Below are positions 46,170 through 59,018 of a DNA stretch of 64,000 nt, piece by piece; within the stretch, counting starts at the first letter, position 1, and every line of letters begins with the position of its first letter. Both the position numbers and the translations under genes were made by a program. Below the pieces are notes generated by a model. It was given only the letters and a program-made list of their open reading frames with translations. It had not been told where the DNA came from and ran no database searches. The DNA is from Baylisascaris procyonis. Taxonomy: Eukaryota > Nematoda > Chromadorea > Rhabditida > Ascarididae. The DNA lies in assembly GCA_037389465.1 (NCBI GenBank), contig JAZARR010000129.1, forward strand, positions 1-64,000, given 5' to 3'.

Positions 46170-48279
46170 ATTTCACACATTAAATGTCCAGGTTAGATAG
46201 CCACGCGGGCAGTGTCCATCTTTTTTTGCACAGGAAGTGCCATCGCATAAACCCTGTTTATCTGCATTATAGACATTGCAAAGTTTTACTTCATAAATGT
46301 AAGTGAGGAAGGAATGAGTAATAGCAAAGATAGTAAGAGAAAACAGTGGTCATTTGTGAGACTTATGGAGTGGATAATTGATTTACTCCAAAAAAAACTT
46401 CAGGAAGAAAGATTCGCATTTGGTCAACAGTAATAGCTTGTGCATTACAAACTTCGTTGCAAAGCATACAACCACACATCACAACTTCACGTTGAGCTTC
46501 CATTATACTAATTTGACGTTTGCATAAAGAATAAAGCCTTCACCTTGATGAAGAGATGAAGGCGGTTTCAATCATCTCCCCTCCTCCTGTTCTCTCATGA
46601 AAATCAGAAGTAACGGGGAGCAGCCTCGGATTCAGGAACAGATCAACTTGTGAGCAAATAGACAGACGAAAAAGACAAAAAGGCGTCACGCCACTCCCCA
46701 TTCAATAACAGTAGCAACTCTGCCAATTCCCATACTCCCAGCCTTTACCTTCAACAACGAAAATAAAATATAAAACAAGGTTAAATGAGGCGTTTCCCTT
46801 CTCAGCATAAAACTTTATAAATAAAATTCGCTGCGCACTTCACAGATGGAGACAATGGAGAAACGTGCCCGGCAGGTTGACGCGTTTCCTTATGAAAGTG
46901 ACGTCTATAAAAATTCCAAGAGAGCTTCATTTCTGGATTGCATCGGTTGGAATTTGACTTGCAAAATTTCAAATGTGCAATTTCGAATTTAGTAACTCAC
47001 AAGTATAGTGATCAAGTAAATTGAAAATAAGAACAGCTGCGTTATGGTATATATACAATACCAATGTTTTGGTATAAAATACACCGACTAAAGCTTGCTG
47101 CCCAAAAATTCTGAGGCTAGCAGGTTGAAAACATCAGATCGACAGACGTTTTTACAGAAATTTGCAAAATGGTTTTGTAAAAGAGGAACGTAAATGAGGT
47201 GAGAAAAACCATCTAAAAAGTGCTCAAGCCGTTCGATGATGTTTACCATTAAAAAATATTTTTCATAGGCTTGCCAACAATAAAATTCATCGTTCTCAAC
47301 AAAGAGTAATTATAACTGAACGCGAGGTGCGGCGTATTTTATGCAATTTTTGATCCGAATGCTGGAAAAGTGCCAAATTTGTTCGCCGCGGCACGAATTT
47401 TTCCTGCGGCTTACTCGATTATGCTGGAAATAAGTCGCTTATGTCTGAATAGATAATTAAGACCACCTAAAACACAGAAACAAAGCTTTTGCCGAATTGC
47501 AATCATCTCGTCGGATTCTTCGAGGAGTAATTCTTAGGTGCATAACTTTAACTTATATAACATAAAGTGACATCGAATTTTTCCACAAAAATTTTTGCAA
47601 ATGCGAATTCACTAAACGAAAAAAATTCGAATGCTACAAAAGCAACGATATGATTAAAAATTTTCAACGAGTTTACTTCAAAAATATAAATTTTTCACGA
47701 CACGAAGAATTCTCCGAGTGGATTAATCATTTGCTCGTGCTCATTATAACAACATTCTTCAGCCATCTATCATTTCACAAAATCCAACAATCCACAAAAA
47801 ATCTCTCTCTGAATGAGTCTGAAAACGGTAAAAGTTCCCATTGAAAAATTCAGAAGAAGCTCTAATGCTATAAAACACCGATTGTGATCTCGAAAGCAAT
47901 CTCATAATTGGTCTAGAAAGAAGGTAATCTAATAAAAAAGCGAAGTTTTGTATAGGCAGTCTAGGTAAGCACTGGCAAACATTAAGAAAAAGAAATAATT
48001 TGCAAAAAAAAAAACTGGCCAGAAAATTATAAAGAGATAGTTGAATAAAGAGGCACGCTTGAATAAGTACAAATAAATAGGAGAAAAAAACAGAAATAAA
48101 GAAAAACATCTAAATACCCAATATGCAATGAGGAAGTTATAAAATATTATAGAATAAACGCTGCAAAATAAACGAAGAAGAGAGATTAAATTTTCAGAAA
48201 GTTCTCGACTTACATATCGATTCTTGCATTCTTCAGGCGTTCCACAGTTGGCAACGTTAATATATCTCATAGCAGTCAT
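46170..48279 (-). CDS. Possible cysteine-rich gene of unknown function
   Basis: Three exon-like pieces on the minus strand. 48279-48214: ATG then NVANCGTPEECKNRY, with a perfect GTAAGT donor. About 46550-46405: contains VVMCGCMLCNEVCNAQ. About 46300-46172: contains LCNVYNADKQGLCDGTSC then KKDGHCPRGY, ending in TGA. The concentration of cysteines (CxCx2Cx3C and others) is unlike the flanking noncoding frames and suggests a metal-binding or disulfide-rich small protein. Phases between pieces are not fully resolved and at least one exon may be missing. I do not recognise the family. Confidence 0.35.
46846..46992 (+). CDS. Short ORF resembling a peptide precursor exon
   Basis: ATG 46846 directly follows a TTCACAG acceptor and opens 48 codons to TAG. 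The frame has two dibasic KR sites and ends with a KR-preceded peptide containing CIGWNLTC (two cysteines six residues apart), a spacing seen in cyclic neuropeptides such as allatostatin C. There is no signal peptide in this exon; it would have to come from an upstream exon that I could not find. It could be chance. Confidence 0.25.
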   Translation: METMEKRARQVDAFPYESDVYKNSKRASFLDCIGWNLTCKISNVQFRI

Positions 48280-49399
48280 TCATTTCCTTTTGAAAACATG
48301 TTCGCTTGCAAAGAAGTTATTATTGCACTTCTCTGATGATGTGAATCGCAGTAAAGAGAGGAGGATATGATGGCAAAGGGATGAAGTAGCGGTATCTTTG
48401 TACCACATTTACAGTAAAGTCCAAAATTGGATTGCCTCTTCTCCCTCAATTCTGAGCAAATCCAATGCACATATTTTGAGACGCCAAACTGTTAGATGCC
48501 ATCATTTCTTGAAAGAAGTTACTCCACTTTCGAAAATAAAATAGATTACAAAGCTAAGAAGCAATTCCAACAAATTTTGGCACTCTTACCTTATTTCGAT
48601 TCTCTTTCCTCTCTTTAGCTTTTTGTTGATTTTCTCTCGCCAAATATCCCAACTTTACTGCCCACAATCTCGTGGATCATCACCGCTCAATGCGAGGAAT
48701 CACCAACATGCCCCCTTATGAGGTAAACTCCACCCTGTCGCGATTCAGCTCCAATTACAGCTTGATAGTAATTCACATAGACAGTAAATGAACAGAAGCC
48801 ACATTCAAACAATCGCACGAAAACACAAATCAGTGTTATGCTAATTGTGTGGCCACTGAAGTTTCACCTTCACACTTCTCCTTTCTTTCATTTCCTTTGA
48901 ACTTTCATTTAATGCACATCTGACTAACCTTGAAGTAAGTGAATTGCATTCTGATGTGGTCTTAATACTCTAAGTCGTACCACTACAAGTAGCTGACGTA
49001 CCTAAATTATACCTTTGCAAAAACTGGCTTTCGAATGGTAAAAGTGCTGTACCATGCAAAGCTTTACATATTATGTCATACTGTTCCCGCTATAAGAAAA
49101 ACCTTACTTAGAATAATATTGAACGTAGTTGACTGATCCTTCCTTAAATCTAAACAATATCACACCCTTCTCGAATTTACTATTATATTTCATTACTTAG
49201 TTCGAATATAAATTCTTTGCCTAGTCCGATATTTAATCTGGCAAATATTATCCTCCCATAAATCAGCTAACTCACATCTAGCCAAATACATCCCCCTCTC
49301 AGACGTAGATCGAGCTTCATCTCATTCGTAGCTTGCCACCAACCATAAAATACAGTCAATATTTGGCATCAAACGTGTTCAATCATGAAATCATACAAA

Positions 49400-52300
49400 C
49401 TATGACTCGACAATAGTTTTGCGATGAAGCATATGTCCAACATTCTCGTTCTCGTCGAACAGCTCACCCTTTTCTTCGAAGAACGTCAACACCAGCGGTA
49501 TTATAAGGAATATCATAATGACAGCCAAAATTATCAACCACAATCCCTGAAATACCTCGAAAAATTCATTCAACTCGACGACTCCCTCCAAACCTATGCC
49601 ACATACTCCTCTTTCTCCTTTCCTTCTTCCCTCATTCCCAATAAGTCCTCTTCCACGAACCTCTCCTTAAGAGATCGCTTCAACAATAACCCAAGATTCA
49701 GCCGCAAAAAAATGCTGTTCCCTTCTATATCCTCAGTGCTCATACTTCCTTCACACTATAATAGCACAAAAATACATCCCTCTCTTTATTAAGTGACGTG
49801 GCCTTCAAATTCACCGTCGATTCAGCACCCTCCGATCTCTTCGGTTCATCGCAGATGACATACAAGCATGCTCACATAAATCTGCCTTAATTCATTGAAT
49901 GTTCATAACAACTACTGCACAGCAAGTGCCGAGACCAGCAAGAACACATCTGAATACTCCAACTCACTTCTTTAATCAAAATAACCCAGTTAATAAGCAA
50001 GCACCGTTAAACAGTTCATTGAGAAGTGCTCTTGTTCACCTTGTTTGAATGATCACGGGAGCGTGCATCAACGAAAAGGAACGCACCCTCGAGCCCAGGT
50101 GTACTAGATATCGCCTCTCGAACCTGTGCCAATGAGGCATCTGCTTTCTCGAAGAGTTCTTCTACGCTTCTGTCTATTCCCGTATCGCTGTCCAGCAATG
50201 GCCTAAAATTTTTGTTGCATTGCATCAACTTGCAATAAGATAATTACCGTATAAATGAAACTTGAGGAGTAATGGATCTGCGTTGCAAACTTGGATGATG
50301 AGAGAGACCACTTCTGTCTTCGAGTGAACGATATATAACATAAAGCCTATTACTGAATAGAAAAATTGGAAGGACTTGTCGAAATGACGTCATTTGAAAC
50401 AGTTCAACATAAATATAAATTCAAAACGACGATATCCGTACAGGCTTAAACAAGGTGAAACCTGTAAACGAAAAATACGGCCTTCAATTTTAAACTAGAG
50501 TGCTTAATTATTTATTTTTTTAAACACACATTTGCATAGAAGCTCACAGCTTAAACGTAAAAGCATCAGCATGCCTTAAGCCAATTGCTGCTGCATCCCT
50601 TCACTTACAATTCTTCCTCGAATATACATATGTTTTGACAAATCACAAATTTTAGAATTCCTGCCCAATAATCAGACTCTTTGATAATTAAGAAAGAAAC
50701 AATGAGAAAAAAAATGCAAATATCTCCAAATATGCATTGCATCTGAAATTTCCCACCAATACATCGCTAAATTTTAGACGTAACCAGCGAAGTTGAAACA
50801 ATCCAACCTGCCCAATTCCCGAATTCTGTATGTTTCCCTCGAACCCAGTCATTCAACAAAAACTTTTTTATCGTACAAACCTCCGTAAATTGTACGTTCT
50901 ATAAACCTCAGAGGTTATAAGCGTGAAAGTACGGTTAGAGGATTAGATGCTCGTTATTGAAGGACAACATAACAAAGATTAAGACCTGTCATCTCGAGTG
51001 TCGTTCACATCGAGATCCTCAATCGGACTATCGTTTTTAAGAAGCTCACGTTCATGCTCGAGGTTCAATTCCTTCCTCAATCGACTTATTGGGATGCCAA
51101 CAACCGGCGACGCGAAGAGGTCCTGCTCCGCCACTAGATTATTCGTCCTCTTAAGTTCCGAAACCTGGAAGCACCATCCTATCCATTACAAGACATGTTT
51201 ACATGTAAGAAAAAACAACTGAAATCCAACTTACTGATCACCTCCCTAACTTAACGTCTTAGAGTGACTTTTAATTTTCTATCCGTTCACGCATTTGCAG
51301 ACTCACCACCTTGGAACAGGAGGTGGTGAGTGGACGCTGATTCACAATGATGGTCATGTCTAATAATAGAGTGAGTAATCTTGAAGTTTTGAAAACGGAA
51401 ATCTGTGAATAATAAGTAAATTTTTTTCAGCAACAAATCCATTAAAACCTCCGAAACTTTCTTCTGATACAGGACCAATGAAAGGAAAACGGGTGCCCTA
51501 GTGCCTATCATGCAACCTTACTTGGTGCTGTGAACGTGAAATGCAACCATACGGTCATTATCTGAATCGAACCGACGATCTGCCAACCATACAAGTGACC
51601 GTAATTTTGAATTAAAATATGCAAATCAGTGAGAGGCACCATTCCTTGAAGAAAGTCACTTGGGACTTAACATCAGCAAAACGTATCAGTTTATCAAGTA
51701 TCCTCGGGCATAATTCCATTCTATGCAATGCTGATATAAGATGTTGCCCGTATCACAAGTGAAACTCAATCCTATGCCAGTCTTCATTTTTCATATATCA
51801 TCCATATAAATCAAACGAATAGTATCAATACACGGATGATTTGTGGAAGCGGAGCTTATAGTTGGTACGGGTATCAATGCATAACGTTTAGGTTTCTGAT
51901 TTGTACCAGTAAGTTTTATGCCGCAATAGTGGGGTTCACAGTTTCTAGTAAAATGAAAGTTGCGAATTACATCCGTTTCCTCGATCCCATCGTTTCCTTG
52001 CAAATACTGCAACATTTTCCACACTATGTAAGCACTGCTATTCACCTAAACTGAAGCCGAAGAGATGAGGCGGAGGATGGAAGCATTAGAGAGTGGGGGA
52101 GTAGAGTTACAATAAAGAAGCCTTCTAGATCAATGAGTAATAAAAACACTTACAGGAACCGAATACTGTAATGCAATCTTGTCGAGGCTATCGCCAGGCT
52201 TCACTTTCTTCTCGATGATTATCTAAACAAAATTATTGAATCACCTCGAAAACAATTTATCGCAATTGTGTTGCATTCATATAATTACCATCCAGTAAAT

Positions 52301-53690
52301 TAAACGATCGAAATCAATTCTGTGACGAGATCTCCACTTAACATCTAACGATATCGCATTCGTCAATACAGAATTCAACATAGCAACAAGTCACTCATAG
52401 TAAATTAAATGGGTTAGTATTTGCATTGTGGTGCAATTGGCGTAGGCAGACACATCCGACGTGTACATCGTCGAACCTTTCGAAGCAAGGCACAACCTAG
52501 AATCAATACAAGAAGGAACGAGGTTGCTCTCTTCCCCCCCCCCCATCCCATGTGAAGAGAAAGGTTAGCAATTTCGAGAAAACCTGCTTCCGCACTACTG
52601 GTTGTCAAAATGGGTATAGAATGTGAAAATCACTTACATGTTTTTTTATTAATTTGCTGCAATTCTGTAATGAAAACATCATCAATGATTCATTGAATTT
52701 AGCTATAGCGTTCAATCTCCGCCGTCTTACGTGGAAAGAGTTGTTGTACCATTGTGTGATGCCTAATTTCAGATTAAAGGGTGAGGTTAATAAGGCGGTT
52801 ATAGTATTTTGTTTGGTTAAGTTAAATTCAAATGGAACATGCAACCGATGCAACCGTTCTGCAGTTAAAGAATTAGGTTATGAGAAGATGAATTGACTGC
52901 TGCCAGTAAATATATTGGCTTAGTTGCTTGATGCCAATCTCCGTTGAATGGCTTATCGTTGATATTTCTCTTTCTTGATGGTAATTGTTACACTCAGTTT
53001 TTGGGCTCACCGCTTATAACATATGTCTACTTTTATCCTGAAAATCAACTGATATTTGTTACAGTAAACTATGCTTACAACCCCACCTTGCACATTGGAG
53101 GAATGACGTTTGCGGGGAACTTTCGAAAATTTTTCTTGAATACGATGGAGGTCATTTTATTAAACGTACGCTGAAATGCGCAAATTTGGTTTGGTTTCTT
53201 TTTTCACAATGACATCTCCTCCGCCATTTAAACCGTTTGAAATCATATTCGTCTTTTCGCTTGTAAATCCTACGTGTTCACTTTGTTTAACAGCAATTAA
53301 ATCACCTTATTTATAGCGTTCGAGTTAAATTGCGAGAGCAATGGCACGATATGTTGCTGAGGAATATCGGATCATATCTTTGAATCAACTCCACTATAGG
53401 TCATGCTATATCACTTTAGATGCCACAATATTTACCCCCTTTTACAAGTTTGAAGCCTCGTTATTGTTTCATCAATTTCCGATGCGTTTTCTTCACAAAC
53501 TGTGGCAACGAATTCATCGAATATGGATAAAATCAAATGAGATAAGTTGAAGAATTGCCTTATCGTTTTGTTTGCCCTCATCGGATCGAGATGAACGAGT
53601 TCCATAAGCGATTCGTTGTGAACGAGAGCGCAATTCCACAACCTCGTTACTGCTGCCCTCACCACATTCCTCTTCATATCCACTCAACAT
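49400..53690 (-). CDS. LysM-domain single-pass membrane protein, LYSMD3/4 type (5 exons)
   Basis: Complete model: exons 53690-53559, 52222-52154, 51164-50986, 50202-50040, 49546-49400 give 690 nt, 229 aa and stop TAG, with all phases consistent. The N-terminal exon carries VVELRSRSQR (human LYSMD3 has VYELRSRG). The LysM domain spans two exons: VKPGDSLDKIALQYSVP and VSELKRTNNLVAEQDLFAS with IPISRLRKEL. Then comes a region like LYSMD3 PLL...DVDRDIEQ (RPLLDSDTGIDRSVEEL). The last exon has a membrane span (LWLIILAVIMIFLIIPLVLTF) and a short acidic tail. In mammals LYSMD3/4 are membrane proteins of the Golgi and cell surface. The first intron uses a GC donor (AAG|GCAATT at 53558). Confidence 0.9.
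50203..50985. other. LYSMD-gene intron
   Basis: AT-rich intron between exons 51164-50986 and 50202-50040 of the LysM gene; nothing further recognised. Confidence 0.6.
51301..51331. repeat. 11-bp perfect inverted repeat
   Basis: ACTCACCACCT and AGGTGGTGAGT are exact reverse complements around the 9-base loop TGGAACAGG, in the second intron of the LysM gene. Read on the minus strand, the left arm contains AGGTGGTGAGT, a donor-like sequence. Confidence 0.8.
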
Positions 53691-53940
53691 TATACCTATC
53701 TAAAAATATATATCGGTATTTAGCAATGGTTATATCTGAAATTTATTGAAAGCTGATAAATGCGATTAAATGATAACGTTTGGTATCGTCAGGACATAAA
53801 TAACCCACAATCACATCCACAAATGAATAAGTTTATTGACATCGAGACGACTGAACAGAATAAACCAAAGTTTTATTGTTTAGGGCAATCTACTGCCATT
53901 TATTGCAATAGTCTTTAATGGAAAATCAGAAGCTGTTAAA

Positions 53941-55445
53941 ATGAGTGCAGCAGAGCAAAACATTCAATATCACTTGCCCGTTACACAGCCATCCTCGAGC
54001 AAGTGGGAAAGCGCGCCAGAGAAGTTGGCACGATGGGCGCTTTTGTATTCCACCCATTGCATCAACGTTTTTGTAAATTATCGGCAAATGATAAAACATT
54101 GAAAATAATGCATTTGTGCGAAACTCTTAGAGATCTTGTTGATCCGATTCGAGAGTGAAAGGTAGAGAAAGGCAAGAACGGCTTTCTTTGAGAGGCTGAA
54201 TTACGTCACGAGTACGATAAATGCCGACGCATAAATAATAGAAAAGAAAGATCCTATCCGATGTGAAATGCAACTAATGCAACTCAATCATGGCAAAAAA
54301 AAAACTATACGAATTAAGAGTGACGTGTATCAGAAACATCTGATTTCATTGCTCGAGCTTCGATTGTTTCCGACTTCGGACAGCATGAAAGACAGACATA
54401 AATACATACAGACAGAGATGATTATCGCATAATGCGATTTCCTCTCCACAAAACATTGCAAAAGGGGATAAAGACGAAATCACAGAAATTTGAAACGATA
54501 TGCAAATCGCTGCACTCGATTTAACAGATTGCATGTGGACACGACAATTGCAACGTTGCATCGTGTCATATGGGATGGAAAAAACTTCATTTCTGAGAGG
54601 AACATTAAAGATCACTGAAAACAAACGAGACGCTCGAATGAGGCGCCACACCATCTGGTTCCTTTACGTCGCAACATCCGGATTCGTTAAACCAGAAAGT
54701 GCGGTTCTCTTCAACCGTGCACCTCCCCCCTTCCCCCCAACAACCCTTTGTTGCTGATGTAATTGCGATATCTAGGGAAAATAACTGGAAAGACCAATGC
54801 AAGACATACCCTCCCTGCTTTCTCATTTCCAAAACATCCTCTCTCTCATCACTTCTGTCGAATTTGTAGCTTACTAATTGGTAAGTTGCCAGTGATGGCA
54901 TTACGTCATAAAATTGAAAATTCTTTAGCAACAAAATTATTTGAGCATGATCTACTTCGAGTAAACCGGAAATGGCATGTGTTAATTTGATCGGCAGAAA
55001 TGCTAAAAGAAGAAAACTTTTTGCACCAAAGGATTATCGATTTTCACGGGAATCGAGAAAATGGAACTTTTCTTATTCCTGAAACTCTTTATCTGCATTT
55101 ATCATTTGAATGCGATTTAATTAACAGAAATCCCGAAACTTGGATCGGAGTTCATCGTATTTATTTCAGATTATTGTTCTTATTGATACAGTGGGGTGAG
55201 AAGCAATTAATGAGGAGACCTATAGGAAAGAAGGAATCTGAAGTGAACTGTTAGTTGATCAAGCATTAATCCTGGCAATTTGCAGTCTTAGGGATCGCCT
55301 ATTCGTTCAATATTAGCTCTTGATGAACGAATCGAACTGCATCACCAAATGTCAGTACCTCAAAAAATTGACAACCAAATTTGAAGATGAGATGGACGAC
55401 GATGTTCGAGTTTACCTATGCTTCGAGAAGTGCAAAGTAGTGTAA
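53941..55445 (+). CDS. Candidate two-exon small gene, 86 aa, twin CX3C
   Basis: Exon 53941-54072 starts with ATG (MSAAEQNIQYHLPVTQ) and ends TTT|GTAAAT in phase 0. Exon 55317-55445 follows CAATATTAG in phase 0 and ends in TAA. The second exon has CITKC and CFEKC separated by 22 residues of charged helix (KFEDEMDDDVR), a twin CX3C arrangement. The start lies about 250 bp from the divergent start of the LysM gene, so the two could share a promoter. The direct join is the simplest model but not proven, and the family is not recognised. Confidence 0.4.
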
Positions 55446-58400
55446 GGGGTGAAATGTGGTTTGAAGAGGTGCATAAATATGCTTGTAATTGATAGGTTGG
55501 AATTGTCTCTTTTCATTAATTGCCCTTTGAAGTCTGGAAAATAAAGTTGTTAATTTTTTTTTAATGTATTTCAACATGCCGAAATGAGAAATATGCAAAA
55601 ATTATATGAACATGAAAGAGAAGAGATTTCAGAGCAAACAACGGAAAAGAATAGAAAAGCAATAATCCGACAGGACAGACATTTAATACTTAAGAATAGC
55701 AACAATAAGGGAGAGGGAGGGAAAGGAAAGGGAAAAAAGAGAGGTCTTTATTCATTGAATAAAGAAAAATTTTCAGAGAGAGCATGCAAATGAAACAAAG
55801 ATCTGAAAACATGGAAGGTCTGAACTCAATAAAAATTGATGACAGATATCAATAAAATTTTTTATAGAAGACAAAAGGGAAAAGAAACAAAGGGTTAGAA
55901 ACTATGTAGAAACACTCTTGAAGACTCTAGAAATGAGCAGAGATCGCCGGATTAAAGGGGATCATGCCGGTCGAGTCGGCATTTACGGAGGGATAAGCTG
56001 CTTTCCTCTGCAACGACGGGAGAGCGTTTGTTGCTACATCTACTCTCTTCTGCAAAAGTTTACACCAACATTAGGCTTATAGGTTTCCCACTGCAAATGG
56101 CATTGATGCATACACCGTTCTCCAGAGGTAGAGGGGGAGGGGGGGATGGCTTTAAATTAATTATCTTAAAAGACGATTTCAAAACTGTCTTAATGAGTCG
56201 ATTCAAGATGGAAAATTCTTACTGGCAATTTTGATCGACTGGTGGCATTCCTGGGGAGCTTTCCGGGAAGCTAGACCAGTGAGGGTACGCTTAATATCAA
56301 AGGTCATGTGGGGGCAAACAGAATGGTGACCTCTACTTAGAAATGAAGCGATTAGCTCAGAGGAAATGTTCGATGTATTTGAGGTGACTTTGAACACTGT
56401 CTGAAATTTTTTGGAACATTGGGAAATGCCATTTCATCGCTGAATGAATTTCGGTTTAAAGATCACGGATCGCATCCGTCTAATATTTGCAATCGGACAT
56501 CATCGATTTTTAGATAACATTCATGATTAAAATTCATTTGAAAGAAACGAAACTTATCTGATAATCTATACTTTTTATCGTTCATTCACCTAATCCACAT
56601 CGTTTCGCAGCTCATTGATATCCACCGACCGCTCTCATAAATGGTGGCTGATTTCGAAATTATCAGTAACGAGCCCTCACATATCCAAAATATTGTCGAA
56701 AACATCATTGCGTATTATCAAGCGAGCTCGCTTATCACAGAATTAAACCTCTGATGTATGAAGCAACCTCTTCTAAGGGATCATATCATTGAACAATAAA
56801 TCAATTGCGACATAGCTGAAAGTTTTTTAGAAAGCTAAATGGTAGGGTTTAGAAGTGTATGAGAATAAACGAGATTCATAGTTGAACCCCTTTCTTAATC
56901 ATTTCAGAAACTTTAAAAACGGATGAAGCAAGCCTCACTGAGCGATAAATATCAACACTCATAGTGGGTGGCTTTTCAAGGTAGGTAAGGCGGACACAAA
57001 TGCACTTTCCCAGAGAGTGGGAAGCGTTTTACCAAATTGACAGAGTTCTCCAGAAATACGGATCGGCAAGCAGCTTTATAGATCGAAGAGGTAATGCGCT
57101 GAATAAACATCGACGGTATATTATCTGAATTCGTGAATACTTAAAAAAAGTTCTCGAACAATTCACTTTCCGATAGTAATTTCGATCACGATGCCATCAA
57201 TTGTGCATTTTATTAGCCCTATGGATTGTTGTATTTTCATCTTCTTTTTATGCCTTAAAATGCCCTTTCTTTTGCTTAGCGGATCACCTTTCCCCAAATT
57301 TCATAAAAACATTCGAGATCTCGTTTGAATATGAGAATCTCTTGCATATATAATCAACGCCTTCAAATCACCACGAACCGATCAAAAATGTTCATTTATG
57401 CGGCTAACATTTGTGAATACGTTGGAAGTTATAAGCACTGGCCTGTGACCTCTTTTTATGGGAATTGAACTTTATGCGAGGAATACTCTTTGTACACATC
57501 ACTTATATCGACGCAATCAATAAAACCACTTTCCCACTTAACTTATTAAAGCATCTGAGTGACTTTGACCGTTTATACGGACATTTTAGGATGAGGTCTT
57601 TCTTAAGCTAATACCAGAATGGATGCAATATCAACACGATCGATGACTCAGTGAAAAGTTTTGTGTAACTTCAACTTTGAGGATTGAGTTGGGAGGCAAT
57701 TAGCTAGTAAAAGATTTATATCTTATATACAATGTTACATGATTCGAAGAGTCAATTTCTATATGCAAGGCTGTTTGTTGAAAAAACTTGATCACCAACG
57801 ATAAGCGAAGGGTGAATCGACGGTACAATAAAGCGTCGATGCACAATTCGCTAATTTCATTTGATGAATGGCTGTAGAGTGCATATGAGAGCAAAGCTTA
57901 ATATCACAACAATATTGACAGGAAGCAAACTCGGAGTCGAAAAGGTTCTTCGTTCTTTTATTTCAAGAAATACATTCAACACTATCACTCGATGGCACAA
58001 TTAAGTGTAGGTGATACGTCAGGTAAAATGCACAATCGATAATAAAGTGTGATAATGAAATTTGCATAAATTCAATTGATCGATAGTGGATAGCATATTG
58101 TGTCATTCATTAATGCACATGCTGGCAAAGTTTTTCAACGTTACCGTATATTCTTTTTTTTTGCTCTTGTCTTACTGTCTGCATTTTCTTCTCTCTACAC
58201 AATACGATGAAAATTTCTTCAGGAATGGCAGCTCCCTCAAATATTTTCTTCTGGTTACGTCACTCGAATAAGGCTCTAATGATGCCCAATTCTCCTGCAA
58301 TTTATAAAGGGAATTTTTTCAAAACAATCAAGGAAAAAACATCGGATTGAATAAATCCTTCCAAATGACTCACATAATCTGCTTTACTTGGATATACATC

Positions 58401-58536
58401 CGTTTTATGCCTCTCACATATATAAATAAAATAATAAATACATACCACTATAACGATAAATAGCACTATCAAACTGGCACAACATAAAACTTCCCAAGAA
58501 GAGCATTAAACAATTATGAAACAATAATATAATTAC
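55446..58536. other. Unassigned AT-rich stretch
   Basis: I see no recognisable exon or RNA gene. Polypurine runs (for example about 55700-55745) and the open frames of 60-70 codons look like noncoding sequence. Confidence 0.4.
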
Positions 58537-58586
58537 CTATCAATAATTCCTAACAACATCGCTGCAATCTGCTCAGCTACGGTCAC
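58537..58586 (-). other. Orphan exon-like segment
   Basis: On the minus strand CTTTAG|GTGACC opens 16 codons (VTVAEQIAAMLLGIID) and ends GATAG|GTAATT in phase 2. Both splice sites are good and the peptide is helix-like. It lies downstream of the apc-10 stop codon and no partner exon was found, so it may belong to an unrecognised minus-strand gene or be chance. Confidence 0.3.
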
Positions 58587-58789
58587 CTAAAGAAAGCAGA
58601 AACTCCATTAGAAAACGAGCTGATACATGGGACACAACCAAACAGAACATCGATGCTCAGAGAAAAGAGTGTTCCTATATGTAATCCAGATACGATAAGG
58701 TCAACTCTTTCTCATAGCCACAATGATATTATGCGATAATTGGCGATCAATAGCACAGCCGCCATTTCTTAGCGGAACTTAGTAAAAAT

Positions 58790-58817
58790 TTGAAAATTTT
58801 GGTACCAAATTTTTCAA
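58790..58817. repeat. Near-perfect 28-bp palindrome
   Basis: The sequence centred on GGTACC at 58801-58806 reads almost the same on both strands, with arms TTGAAAATTTT and AAATTTTTCAA and one mismatched pair. It lies about 200 bp beyond the apc-10 stop codon, so it could form a hairpin in the 3' UTR or beyond it. Confidence 0.75.
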
Positions 58818-59018
58818 TGAATTAAGTCAAAAGCCACTTGGACGTACCCGATTATCTTCTATTTGCGTGCATGATTATAGCCGCAGGGGTAATATCAATC
58901 AAAGTAACAATATTTACACAGTGAATAGGGAACACACGAATTCAATCGATCACTATCAACGATTGAGAATTAAAAGCGAAGGGGAACAGGAAGTGGAACA
59001 AAAACGTGAACCCAGAGA

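Noticed and set aside
53432..53683. 83-codon minus-strand ORF
   Set aside because: It is a shadow of the true first exon of the LysM gene, which uses another frame from ATG 53690 to 53559.
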